Assembly: GCF_013386825.1 (NCBI RefSeq)
Contig: NZ_JACARC010000037.1
Span: 1 to 64,000, forward strand
Length of the DNA: 64,000 nt
Direction: 5' to 3'
From: Pseudomonas sp. IPO3778
Lineage (GTDB): Bacteria; Pseudomonadota; Gammaproteobacteria; Pseudomonadales; Pseudomonadaceae
Positions 16,559-25,210 of this stretch are shown here, in pieces (position 1 is the stretch's first letter; the number at the start of each line of letters is the position of its first letter). The position numbers and the translations under genes were made by a program. The notes below the pieces were generated by a model. It had not been told where the DNA came from and searched no databases. It saw only the letters and a list, made by a program, of their open reading frames with translations.

Positions 16559-19500
16559 ATGCCGCAATTCTTTATCGACCGCCCGATCTTCGCCTGGGTG
16601 GTCGCCCTGTTTATCCTGCTGGCCGGCGCCCTCGCCATCCCGCAGCTGCCCGTGGCGCAGTACCCCAACGTCGCCCCGCCAAAGGTCGAAATCTACGCGG
16701 TGTACCCGGGCGCTTCGGCGCAGACCCTGGACGAAAGCGTGGTCAGCCTGATCGAGCAGGAGCTGAACGGCGCCGATCACCTGCTGTATTTCGAGTCCCA
16801 GAGCAGCCTCGGTTCGGCCACCATCACCGCCACCTTCCAGCCGGGCACCGACCCGGAGATGGCTCAGGTCGATGTGCAAAACCGCCTCAAGGCCGTCGAG
16901 CCGCGCCTGCCCCAGGCGGTGACCCAGCAAGGCTTGCAGGTGGAGAAAGTCTCCGCCGGTTTCCTGCTGTTGGTGACCCTGACCTCCAGCGACGGCAAGC
17001 TGGATGACGTGGCGCTCAGCGACTACCTGGCGCGCAACGTGATGAACGAACTCAAGCGCCTGGACGGTGTGGGCAAGGCCCAGCTGTACGGTGCCGAGCG
17101 TGCGATGCGGATCTGGATCGACCCGCAGAAGCTGATCGGTTTCAACCTGACCCCGGCGGACGTCAACGCCGCCATCGCCGCGCAAAACGCCCAGGTGTCA
17201 GCCGGCAGCATCGGGGATCTGCCGGGCACCAAGACTCAGGAAATCACCGCGTCGATTCTGGTAAAAGGCCAACTCTCGACCCCGGCCGAATTTGCCGACA
17301 TCGTGCTCAAGGCCAATCCGGACGGTTCTACCGTGCGCGTCGGTGATGTGGCACGGGTGGAAATCGGCAGCCAGGAATACCAGTTCTCCACCCGCCTGAA
17401 CGGCAAGCCGTCCACCGCCGTCAGCGTGCAGCTGTCCCCCGGCGCCAACGCCTTGAGCACCGCGACCCTGGTGCGGGCAAAGATGGACGAACTGGCGCGC
17501 TACTTCCCGGCCAACGTCGAATACAAGATTCCGTACGACACTTCGCCGTTCGTGAAGGTCTCGATCACCAAGGTGGTGTACACCCTGGGCGAGGCGATGC
17601 TGCTGGTGTTTGCGGTGATGTTCCTGTTCCTGCAGAACATCCGCTACACGCTGATCCCGACGCTGGTGGTGCCGATCGCGTTGATGGGCACCTTCGCCAC
17701 CATGCTGTTGCTGGGCTTCTCGATCAACGTGCTGACCATGTTCGGCATGGTGCTGGCCATCGGCATCCTGGTGGACGATGCGATTGTGGTGGTGGAGAAC
17801 GTCGAGCGGATCATGGTCACCGAGGGCCTCTCGCCCAAGGAAGCCACGCGCAAGGCCATGGGCCAGATCACCGGGGCGATTGTCGGCATCACCCTGGTGC
17901 TGGTGGCGGTGTTCCTGCCGATGGCGTTCATGCCGGGTTCGGTGGGGGTGATCTACCAGCAGTTCTCGTTGTCGATGGCCACCTCGATCCTGTTCTCGGC
18001 GTTCCTCGCCCTGACCTTGACTCCGGCGCTGTGCGCCACCTTGCTCAAGCCGATTGCCAAGGGCGAGCACCATGAGAAACGCGGGTTCTTCGGCTGGTTC
18101 AACCGGCGCTTCGAGCAGTTCACCGACCGTTATGAAGGCTGGGTGGCCTATGCCCTCAAGCGCAGCGGCCGTTACTTGGTGATCTACCTGGTACTGGTGG
18201 TGGGCCTGGTGGTGTTGTTCAGCCGCCTGCCCTCCTCGTTCCTGCCGGTGGAAGACCAGGGTTACACCATCACCGATATCCAGCTGCCGCCGGGTGCAAG
18301 CAAAAACCGCACGGTCAAGGTGGCCGAGCAGATCGAGGCGCACAACGCCGGCGAACCCGGTGTGGGCGATACCACGATGATCATGGGCTTCAGCTTTTCC
18401 GGCTCCGGGCAGAACGCCGCGCTGGCGTTTACCACGCTCAAGGATTGGTCGGAACGCAGCAGCAAGGATTCCGCCGCCGCGATTGCAGACCGGGCCAACG
18501 CGGCCTTCAGCGAGCTGAAGGACGCGATCGCCTATGCGGTCCTGCCGCCGCCGGTGGATGGCCTGGGCACCTCCAGTGGTTTCGAGTTCCGCCTGCAGGA
18601 CCGTGGCGGCGTCGGCCACGCGGCCTTGATGGAAGCCCGTACCGAATTGCTGGCCGCCGCCGAGAAAAGCCCGATCCTGGCCAACGTGCGTGAAAGCGCC
18701 CTGGCCGAGGCGCCTCAGGTGCAACTGGAAGTGGACCGCAAGCAAGCCAATGCCCTGGGGATTTCCTTTGCCGACATCGGCAATGTGCTGTCCTCGGCCA
18801 TCGGTTCGGCTTATATCAACGACTTCCCCAACCAGGGCCGCATGCAGCGGGTGGTGGTGCAGGCCGAGGGTGATCAGCGCAGCCAGGTGGCCGACCTGAT
18901 GAAGATCCATGTGCGCAATAACGCCGGGAAGATGGTGCCGCTGTCGGCCTTCGTTGAAGCACGCTGGATCCAGGGCCCGGCGCAGTTGACCCGCTACAAC
19001 GGTTACCCGGCCATCGCGATTTCCGGTGAAGCCGCGCCGGGCCACAGCACCGGCGAGGCGATGGAGGAAATCCAGCGGCTGGTCAGCCAACTGCCCGCCG
19101 GCCTGGGCCAGGAATGGACCGGCCTGTCGTTGCAGGAACGCTTGTCCGGTTCCCAGGCGCCGCTGTTGCTCGGCTTGTCGCTGCTGATCGTGTTCCTGTG
19201 CCTGGCGGCGCTGTACGAGAGCTGGTCGATTCCAACCTCGGTGTTGCTGGTGGTGCCGCTTGGCGTGCTCGGCGCGGTGTTGGCGGTGAGCTTGCGCGGG
19301 ATGCCCAATGACGTGTTCTTCAAGGTCGGCCTGATTACGATTATTGGCCTGTCGGCGAAGAACGCGATCCTGATCATCGAGTTTGCCAAGGACCTGTATG
19401 ACCAGGGCGAAGACCTGATCGATGCAACGCTCAAGGCGGCACGCCTGCGCCTGCGGCCGATCATCATGACGTCCCTGGCGTTTATCCTCGGCGTGGTGCC

Positions 19501-19657
19501 GTTGGCGATTGCCACGGGTGCCAGTTCCGCCAGCCAGCAGGCCATCGGTACCGGCGTGATCGGCGGGATGATTACCGCGACGCTGGCGGTGGTGTTTGTG
19601 CCAGTGTTCTTTGTGGTGGTGATGAAGCTGGTGAAGAAGCGCCACAAAGACAGCTGA
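16559..19657 (+). CDS. RND efflux inner-membrane transporter (HAE1 family)
   Basis: A 1032-residue AcrB/MexB-class proton-driven drug exporter, full length. Proton-relay residues are present: the two aspartates of GILVDDAIVVVENVERIM in helix 4 and the lysine of GLSAKNAILIIEFAKDL in helix 10. The N-terminal MPQFFIDRPIFAWVVALFI helix and two large periplasmic loops are typical. No outer-membrane channel gene follows, so the pump must borrow a TolC/OprM-type channel from elsewhere. Substrates cannot be deduced. Confidence 0.92.
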   Translation: MPQFFIDRPIFAWVVALFILLAGALAIPQLPVAQYPNVAPPKVEIYAVYPGASAQTLDESVVSLIEQELNGADHLLYFESQSSLGSATITATFQPGTDPEMAQVDVQNRLKAVEPRLPQAVTQQGLQVEKVSAGFLLLVTLTSSDGKLDDVALSDYLARNVMNELKRLDGVGKAQLYGAERAMRIWIDPQKLIGFNLTPADVNAAIAAQNAQVSAGSIGDLPGTKTQEITASILVKGQLSTPAEFADIVLKANPDGSTVRVGDVARVEIGSQEYQFSTRLNGKPSTAVSVQLSPGANALSTATLVRAKMDELARYFPANVEYKIPYDTSPFVKVSITKVVYTLGEAMLLVFAVMFLFLQNIRYTLIPTLVVPIALMGTFATMLLLGFSINVLTMFGMVLAIGILVDDAIVVVENVERIMVTEGLSPKEATRKAMGQITGAIVGITLVLVAVFLPMAFMPGSVGVIYQQFSLSMATSILFSAFLALTLTPALCATLLKPIAKGEHHEKRGFFGWFNRRFEQFTDRYEGWVAYALKRSGRYLVIYLVLVVGLVVLFSRLPSSFLPVEDQGYTITDIQLPPGASKNRTVKVAEQIEAHNAGEPGVGDTTMIMGFSFSGSGQNAALAFTTLKDWSERSSKDSAAAIADRANAAFSELKDAIAYAVLPPPVDGLGTSSGFEFRLQDRGGVGHAALMEARTELLAAAEKSPILANVRESALAEAPQVQLEVDRKQANALGISFADIGNVLSSAIGSAYINDFPNQGRMQRVVVQAEGDQRSQVADLMKIHVRNNAGKMVPLSAFVEARWIQGPAQLTRYNGYPAIAISGEAAPGHSTGEAMEEIQRLVSQLPAGLGQEWTGLSLQERLSGSQAPLLLGLSLLIVFLCLAALYESWSIPTSVLLVVPLGVLGAVLAVSLRGMPNDVFFKVGLITIIGLSAKNAILIIEFAKDLYDQGEDLIDATLKAARLRLRPIIMTSLAFILGVVPLAIATGASSASQQAIGTGVIGGMITATLAVVFVPVFFVVVMKLVKKRHKDS

Positions 19658-19683
19658 ACAAAGGACTCAGGTGGGCTAAGGTA

Positions 19684-20352
19684 ATGCAAACCCTGGCCCA
19701 TCGAGTTCCCATGCCCTTCCTCGCCCGCACCCACCCTCGCCTGTCCTCCGCCGCCGTACTGGGCCTGGCGGTGGGCATTCTCGCTCCGGCCGATACGCTC
19801 CTCAGCAAAATCCTTATCGGCTGGAACGCCGGCGTCTGGAGCTACCTGGTGCTGATGCTGTGGCTCACCAGCCATGCCCGGGCCGACGACGTAAAGCGTA
19901 TCGCCGAGATCGAAGACGAGAACGCCAGCCTGGTGCTGTTTATGGTGTGCATCGCGGCGATTGCCAGCCTGGCGACCATTACCTTTGAACTGGTGGGCAG
20001 CAAGGACCTGAGCAGTACCGAGCGCCTGTTGCACTACGGGTTTACCGGCCTGACGGTGATCGGTTCATGGCTGCTGATCGGGGTGATTTTCAGCGTGCAT
20101 TACGCGCGCCTGTATTACACCTGGGACGGCCCCGAGCCGGCGCTGCGGTTTGCCGAGGATTTACGCACGCCCAACTATTGGGACTTTCTGTACTTCTCGT
20201 TCACCATCGGTGTGGCGGTGCAAACCGCGGACGTCGGCGTGGCCACCCGTGGCCTGCGCAAGGTGGTGCTGGGGCAGTCGTTGATCGGGTTCCTGTTCAA
20301 TACCGCGATCCTGGGGTTCTCGATCAACATTGCCGCCGGGTTGTTCGGTTGA
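19684..20352 (+). CDS. DUF1345 family membrane protein
   Basis: A 222-residue inner-membrane protein with about five to six hydrophobic segments and the DUF1345 motifs WSYLVLMLW, HYGFTGLTVIGSW and a C-terminal PNYWDFLYFSFTIGVAVQTADVG segment that resembles an ion-channel pore region. Function is not established. It begins 27 bases after the RND pump gene and may be read through from it. A second ATG at 19711 is an alternative start. Confidence 0.8.
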   Translation: MQTLAHRVPMPFLARTHPRLSSAAVLGLAVGILAPADTLLSKILIGWNAGVWSYLVLMLWLTSHARADDVKRIAEIEDENASLVLFMVCIAAIASLATITFELVGSKDLSSTERLLHYGFTGLTVIGSWLLIGVIFSVHYARLYYTWDGPEPALRFAEDLRTPNYWDFLYFSFTIGVAVQTADVGVATRGLRKVVLGQSLIGFLFNTAILGFSINIAAGLFG

Positions 20353-20427
20353 GGCTGCACAAACCTTCTAGACGCCAGCCGGCGCTGCGGCGCTAACTGG
20401 CGACCACCTATTCGTTATCGGTGCGTT

Positions 20428-21267
20428 ATGACCGCCCACAACTGGATCGACCTGGCTCAAGACGCCGACACCGGCATCGAGACCCTGCGTGCGCATTTCG
20501 AGGGCCACGCCTACGACCCGCACTGGCACGACAGTTTCCTGGTGGGCGTTACCGAGCAAGGCGTGCAGCAATTCAACTGTCGCCGGGCCCGCCATCACAG
20601 CACACCGGGGCAAGTGTTTTTGCTGGAACCGGGGGAAATCCATGACGGCAACGCCCCCACGCCCGAGGGTTTCACCTACCGCATGCTGTACCTCGACCCG
20701 CATTGGCTGGAGCGGGAAGTCTCGGCGGTGTTCGAGGAAGCGCCCGCCAACAGTCAGCTGAGCGTTACCACCACACTGACCAGTGACCCGCGCCTGGCGC
20801 TCGCCACCCACCAGGCTTTTCAAAGCCTGCATGCGGGCGAGTTACGCATCGTGCGCCAAAGCGCCCTCGACCAGTTGCTGGAACGCTTGACCGGGCAATT
20901 GCAGTGGCGCCAGCGCTACCGCGAAGACCCACGCATGCCGCTGGTAGCCCACAAGGCCCGGGAATACCTGCACGCCCATCTGCAACAGGATGTCGGGATG
21001 GACGAGTTGGCCCTGGCGACCGGTGTTGACCGCTTCCGCCTGACCCGCGCGTTCAAAAGCGCGTTCGGATTGCCGCCTCACGCTTACCTGGTGCAACTGC
21101 GCCTGGCCCGCGCCCGACATTTGCTGGCCCGAGGCGCCCAACCCGCCGACGTCGCAACAGACCTGGGCTTTGCCGATCAAAGTCATTTGGGCCGCTGGTT
21201 CGTGCGGGCCTATGGCCTCACACCCGCCGCCTACCGCAAGCGCTGCTCAAATCTTCCAGACAGGTAA
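20428..21267 (+). CDS. AraC-family transcriptional regulator
   Basis: A 279-residue regulator: N-terminal cupin-like sensor (about 15-100, with HWHDSFLVGV and PGQVFLLEPGEIHDG) and a C-terminal double helix-turn-helix AraC domain (about 185-275, with GVDRFRLTRAFKSAFGLPPHAYL and DLGFADQSHLGRWFVRAYGLTPAAYR). The next gene, 55 bases on, encodes a LysE-type exporter; such AraC-LysE pairs are common in Pseudomonas and the regulator probably controls the exporter. Confidence 0.9.
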   Translation: MTAHNWIDLAQDADTGIETLRAHFEGHAYDPHWHDSFLVGVTEQGVQQFNCRRARHHSTPGQVFLLEPGEIHDGNAPTPEGFTYRMLYLDPHWLEREVSAVFEEAPANSQLSVTTTLTSDPRLALATHQAFQSLHAGELRIVRQSALDQLLERLTGQLQWRQRYREDPRMPLVAHKAREYLHAHLQQDVGMDELALATGVDRFRLTRAFKSAFGLPPHAYLVQLRLARARHLLARGAQPADVATDLGFADQSHLGRWFVRAYGLTPAAYRKRCSNLPDR

Positions 21268-21322
21268 CGGCCAGGCTTGTGAAGATCGACTTCATTGATC
21301 TGCTGATTGGAGTCGCGTTGCC

Positions 21323-21922
21323 ATGTTCCCTACCCTGCTGCCGTTTCTGTTGTTCGCCTTCGTCGCCTCCATCACCCCGGGACCCACCAATATCCTGGTG
21401 CTGAGCAACAGCGCCCGCCATGGTTTCAAAGCGGCCTTGCCCATCGTGCTGGGCGCCTGTACCGGCGCGGCGGGGATTGTATTCGTGGTGGGCTCGGGGT
21501 TCGGCCAGTCCCTCGCGCAGCTGCCGAAGGTGCAAACCGCTATGCAATGGACCGGCGTGGCCTGGCTGAGCTATTTGTCGTGGCAGATATTCCGTGCCCC
21601 CGCGATGGCGATCACCCCGGACGCGACACAAAAACCCATGGGCCTGGTGGGCGGCGCAAGCCTGCAACTGGTGAACCCCAAAACCTGGATGATGGCACTG
21701 GCGGTCATCAGTGTGTTCGGCGGCGCTGGCGACGAGCGGCAAGCTCACGTGCTGTACCTGTCCCTGGCGTTCTTTGTGATTTCCCTGCCCTGCCTGGGCG
21801 CCTGGGCCTTGCTGGGTGCCGGGTCAACCCGGCTGTTTCGTTCCCCCACCGCCATGCAGCGGTTCAACCGCTGCATGGCGGTGTTGCTGCTGGGGTCGAC
21901 GTGGTTGAGCGTCATTGTGTAA
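21323..21922 (+). CDS. LysE/RhtB-family amino-acid exporter
   Basis: A 199-residue inner-membrane protein of the LysE superfamily, with the N-terminal signature ASITPGPTNILVLSNSARHG and about six hydrophobic helices; these export amino acids or related metabolites. The loop after helix 4 (LQLVNPKTWMMAL) is also typical. It pairs with the preceding AraC regulator. Substrate unknown. Confidence 0.88.
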   Translation: MFPTLLPFLLFAFVASITPGPTNILVLSNSARHGFKAALPIVLGACTGAAGIVFVVGSGFGQSLAQLPKVQTAMQWTGVAWLSYLSWQIFRAPAMAITPDATQKPMGLVGGASLQLVNPKTWMMALAVISVFGGAGDERQAHVLYLSLAFFVISLPCLGAWALLGAGSTRLFRSPTAMQRFNRCMAVLLLGSTWLSVIV

Positions 21923-22076
21923 GGGCGATGGGGCTACGACGCTTAGCATCAAAGGGAGTTAAAAAACGGTTCTTAGACTGTCATTTATGCCAGTAGACAG
22001 CACGCGGGAACGGCGTCTAATAACCCCAAGCCTTCCAACATTGCGGTGGGTCAGTCACTCGCAGAAGACAGGCTTT

Positions 22077-22102
22077 GTAAACTGTTATTTTTGACAGTTT
22101 AC
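22077..22102. promoter_or_regulatory. Perfect 9-bp palindrome upstream of the orphan gene
   Basis: GTAAACTGT and ACAGTTTAC flank an 8-base T-rich centre (TATTTTTG), 87 bases before the start of the unknown gene at 22190. It could be an operator or a weak terminator for the LysE transcript. A similar CTGTC...GACAG pair lies at about 21979-22001. Confidence 0.5.
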
Positions 22103-22189
22103 AGGCCGGGCAACGTTGCTATTTCATAGCCTGACCAGAATGACTTGAACCCTGGTTTTCGCACAATCATCGACGATGGAGAAGCGATC

Positions 22190-22651
22190 ATGTCAGCACA
22201 AGCGCAACAGTTAACCCCCGCCCAACAAAAACGGCTACTACCCAGGGCCCTCACGGCCACGGGTATTTTTAACGCAGCCGTTGACCGTATTGTCACGAAC
22301 CCGCAGACCAAGACCGTAGTACACGACTTCGATGAAGGCATATACGCTATCAACGGCCGGTACGCGGATAACTCCGTTACGATCAAAGAGTTTTATATCC
22401 AGATTCCGGATGACACCGAAACCGATAAAATCATACGGTTAGAGGACACCGAGTTCACAAAGGTAAGGGTCTGGTATTCCGTAAAATCGCCCACGGAGCA
22501 TTACGCGGTGCGTTGTATATCTGGAGAACTGGTTATCCAGGCACTGGTCAGCGGCATTATAAAAGTCAGTGGGCGCCTTGTGGGACAAACCGAGACCGAC
22601 CCCCATGGAAACCCTCATGAATTGGTTTTAGTCTTTGACCTTTTGAGCTGA
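22190..22651 (+). CDS. Protein of unknown function
   Basis: A 153-residue protein that I do not recognise. The start at 22190 has GGAGAAG at good spacing. The N-terminal 40 residues are polar and helical (MSAQAQQLTPAQQKRLLPRA); the rest looks beta-rich (DNSVTIKEFYIQIP, HYAVRCISGELVIQALVSG). There is no signal peptide or membrane segment. The gene is more AT-rich than its surroundings, follows a palindrome, and ends in a strong terminator, so it is probably a monocistronic accessory gene. Confidence 0.65.
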   Translation: MSAQAQQLTPAQQKRLLPRALTATGIFNAAVDRIVTNPQTKTVVHDFDEGIYAINGRYADNSVTIKEFYIQIPDDTETDKIIRLEDTEFTKVRVWYSVKSPTEHYAVRCISGELVIQALVSGIIKVSGRLVGQTETDPHGNPHELVLVFDLLS

Positions 22652-22666
22652 CCCTCAAGCAAACGC

Positions 22667-22700
22667 AAAAAAGCCCGTATCTCTCGATACGGGCTTTTTT
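22667..22700. terminator. Bidirectional Rho-independent terminator
   Basis: A 9-bp stem GCCCGTATC/GATACGGGC with loop TCTC is flanked by six A and six T residues, so it can end both the unknown gene (plus strand) and the convergent autotransporter gene (minus strand). Confidence 0.93.
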
Positions 22701-22712
22701 ATCTGCGACGAC

Positions 22713-24977
22713 TTACCAGGAGTAACGAACGCCTACGTTGGCACCCCAGGGCTGGTCAATTTTCTGACCACTGCTGTGTTCAAAGTCCGCATGCAACTGC
22801 AGGTTCTGCGACAGTTTAACCGCAACACCAGCACCAAACTCGTTACGCGAGCCGGACAAGTCATTGTTGAACACGTTGTTGTTCACCGCGACTTTGTTGT
22901 TGTTGGCAAACTCATGCACCCTGGCTGCGCGCAGGTACGGCTGAACAACACTGCCGCTGTCGAGCTGGATATTGCGCCCAACGGTAGCACCGGCTTTGGC
23001 CAGGATCGAACGGGTTCTTTCACCCTTGGCTTGCAGCCCATTATCCAGGCTGTAATTGGCCCCCTGAATGACCACCGTCGACAGTTGAGCGTAAGGCTCG
23101 ACAAAGAAGTCGTCGTCCAGTTTGATGTTACGCCCGAACTCTGCCGACAGACCGCCACCGGTGTTGGTGTACTGGCCCTTGGAACCTGTTCCGTCACTCA
23201 ATCCAACCTTGGACTCGTTGTGGAAACGGTTCAGCTTGGCCACCGCATCAAAGTACAGGCCACTCTCCTCGTCCAGCCAGGTTGCGTAGCCACCTACGTA
23301 GTAACTCTTGACGTTACCCGATGTACCGCGCTTGAGGTTCAGGTCGGAGCTGCTGTGACCGACCATGGCGCCGATCAGCCACTGGCTGTCAGCCAACGGC
23401 ATGTCGGCACCCAGGGAGAACCCTTGCTGGTTCTGGGTGTAGCCCACCCCGTTGCCATCGGCCACGTTGTACTTGTTGCCATAGCCACGGCCCCATAAGC
23501 CTGCCTGGCCCGGCTCAAAGCGCAGCTCACCCATACGCGTGCGCAACGAGGTAGCTTCGCCGTACCACACGGTCGGTGCGGTATTGAACAAGGCCAGCAC
23601 GGAGCGGGTGCTTGGGCTGATGGCGCGGTTGTTCGGGTCGAGGAACCAGTCGGTCCCGTCTTTTTTCAGGCCGTAGGAATAGGCCCCCACATCCACCTTG
23701 TCGCCCACCAGGGAGAACTCGGCGTCACCGCCGCCAGTGTGCACGACACGAATCTCTTCGGGGCTGACCGGCTCCGCACCGCTGGCCGCAAGCAACAGGC
23801 TGTGATTGCCGGTGGCCTCTCCCGTGATATTCAGAAAGTCGGTCACGCCCCGGGCAAAATCGGTGCCCATGACAAAGGTCCCGTTGCCCTCAAGGCTATC
23901 CAGGTCGAGCTGGTAGAACGCATCGGTAGTACCGAACTTCACGATGCCGCCGGCCAGACTTAAGGCTCCCACTTGACTGTCACCGGTCAACTCCCAGAAA
24001 GAACGGTCGCCTACGCTCAAGCTGCTGACGTTCTGCAACTGGCCAGTCAGGCCGGCATTGTTCTGCAGGCTCAGGCGCGCGGTGCTGCCGTCTTCGACGA
24101 TGACGTTACCATTCAAACGGCTATCGTCGACGTTCATGCTGGCCACGCCCCCACCGGTGACTTCCAGCAACGTGCCGTTGCCGCCGGTCAAGGTGGAGCC
24201 GTTACGCACATCGATTTCAGCTTCCGGGGTCGAACCGAACTCGCCTTGAACGACGATGGCGGAACCGCTGCGACCTTCGACGCTGGCGTTATCCAGGACC
24301 AGTTTGCCCACGCCACCGCCATCGAAATCTTCGGTGAACACTACCCCGTTCTTGCCGCCGATAATGCGGCTTTGGCTGGCAGTGACAGTCGCGCCCTCAA
24401 CCCATACGCCAAAGCTGTCGGCGCCAGTACCTTCCACCAGGGTGTTCTGGTTGAAGTTCAGCTCACTGTTGCCAAAGGCCATGGCTCCACCCAGGGCGCC
24501 GCGAATAGTGCTGTTGAATACGTGTGCAATCCCGCCCTGGGCCGAGCCCAGGTACTCGAAAGCTTGCAGGCCAACCGTGGCATTGCTGGTGATCGTGCTG
24601 TTGCTGATGACGGCAGAGCTGTCGTCCAGGCGTACCGCGCCAAACAGCGGATGGTTCGACTCCACTGTGGCACCGTCGAGGCTGACCGTGGAACCCTGGG
24701 TCGCCCGAATGTCATCAACCCGGCTGCCGGCGTTGACGATCAGTGCCGAGTCGTTGACAAGGATATGTTGTGCCCGCGCACCGTTAAGTGTCAGGTCGGA
24801 CTTCTGGTCCAGTTGCCAGTCATTGTTCAACTCACTGGCATCGATGGTTTTTGATTCGCCAATCAGCTGACCGGCCTGGGCCGTCGTTTGAACGGCGGCA
24901 AACATAAGAAAGGTAATGGTTGGAACTTTCATCATCTTGCTCAAGGGATTGAGCTCGAAGTTGGCTAACACTGGCAT
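22713..24977 (-). CDS. Autotransporter, pertactin-like passenger with outer-membrane beta-barrel
   Basis: A 754-residue type Va secretion protein. A signal peptide (FLMFAAVQTTAQA, cleavage around residue 36) is followed by a beta-helical passenger with many short Asn/Ser/Thr/Val-rich rungs (about 40-400), a pertactin-type junction (SLEGNGTFVMGTDFARGVTDFLNI) and a C-terminal beta-barrel (about 490-754) starting WYGEATSLRTRMGELR and ending in the aromatic terminus VRYSW. No RGD motif or protease triad was seen, so an adhesin-like role is likely. The first ATG (24977) or the MM pair at 24935/24932 may be the start. Convergent with the unknown gene across a shared terminator. Confidence 0.88.
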   Translation of the reverse strand: MPVLANFELNPLSKMMKVPTITFLMFAAVQTTAQAGQLIGESKTIDASELNNDWQLDQKSDLTLNGARAQHILVNDSALIVNAGSRVDDIRATQGSTVSLDGATVESNHPLFGAVRLDDSSAVISNSTITSNATVGLQAFEYLGSAQGGIAHVFNSTIRGALGGAMAFGNSELNFNQNTLVEGTGADSFGVWVEGATVTASQSRIIGGKNGVVFTEDFDGGGVGKLVLDNASVEGRSGSAIVVQGEFGSTPEAEIDVRNGSTLTGGNGTLLEVTGGGVASMNVDDSRLNGNVIVEDGSTARLSLQNNAGLTGQLQNVSSLSVGDRSFWELTGDSQVGALSLAGGIVKFGTTDAFYQLDLDSLEGNGTFVMGTDFARGVTDFLNITGEATGNHSLLLAASGAEPVSPEEIRVVHTGGGDAEFSLVGDKVDVGAYSYGLKKDGTDWFLDPNNRAISPSTRSVLALFNTAPTVWYGEATSLRTRMGELRFEPGQAGLWGRGYGNKYNVADGNGVGYTQNQQGFSLGADMPLADSQWLIGAMVGHSSSDLNLKRGTSGNVKSYYVGGYATWLDEESGLYFDAVAKLNRFHNESKVGLSDGTGSKGQYTNTGGGLSAEFGRNIKLDDDFFVEPYAQLSTVVIQGANYSLDNGLQAKGERTRSILAKAGATVGRNIQLDSGSVVQPYLRAARVHEFANNNKVAVNNNVFNNDLSGSRNEFGAGVAVKLSQNLQLHADFEHSSGQKIDQPWGANVGVRYSW

Positions 24978-25163
24978 TGGGGATCACTCTCTGTAATAGA
25001 GCCTTTGAAAACGGTTTGGCTCGTTCTCTCGGAATGGAGCCTCACCCTGTGCGGCGCAGAGATTACGCAGCAGAGATACCCATTGATGTAGGACTAATCC
25101 GAACAGAAAAAGTGATTGGCAATAGGACAAGTAGGAAAAAGGATTCGCAGCAGTCAGACGCAC

Positions 25164-25188
25164 AAAAGGGAAGCCATGCTTCCCTTTT
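25164..25188. terminator. Rho-independent terminator
   Basis: AAAAGGGAAGC and GCTTCCCTTTT form an 11-bp stem around CAT, just past the 3' end of the minus-strand gene at 25211-27214, which it probably terminates. Confidence 0.8.
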
Positions 25189-25210
25189 GTGGTTTCATCA
25201 CTGGGTTGAG

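Noticed and set aside
17198..19645. 815-residue open frame opposite the RND pump
   Set aside because: Composition (His, Gln, Arg rich) is that of a reverse-strand shadow of a well-conserved transporter.
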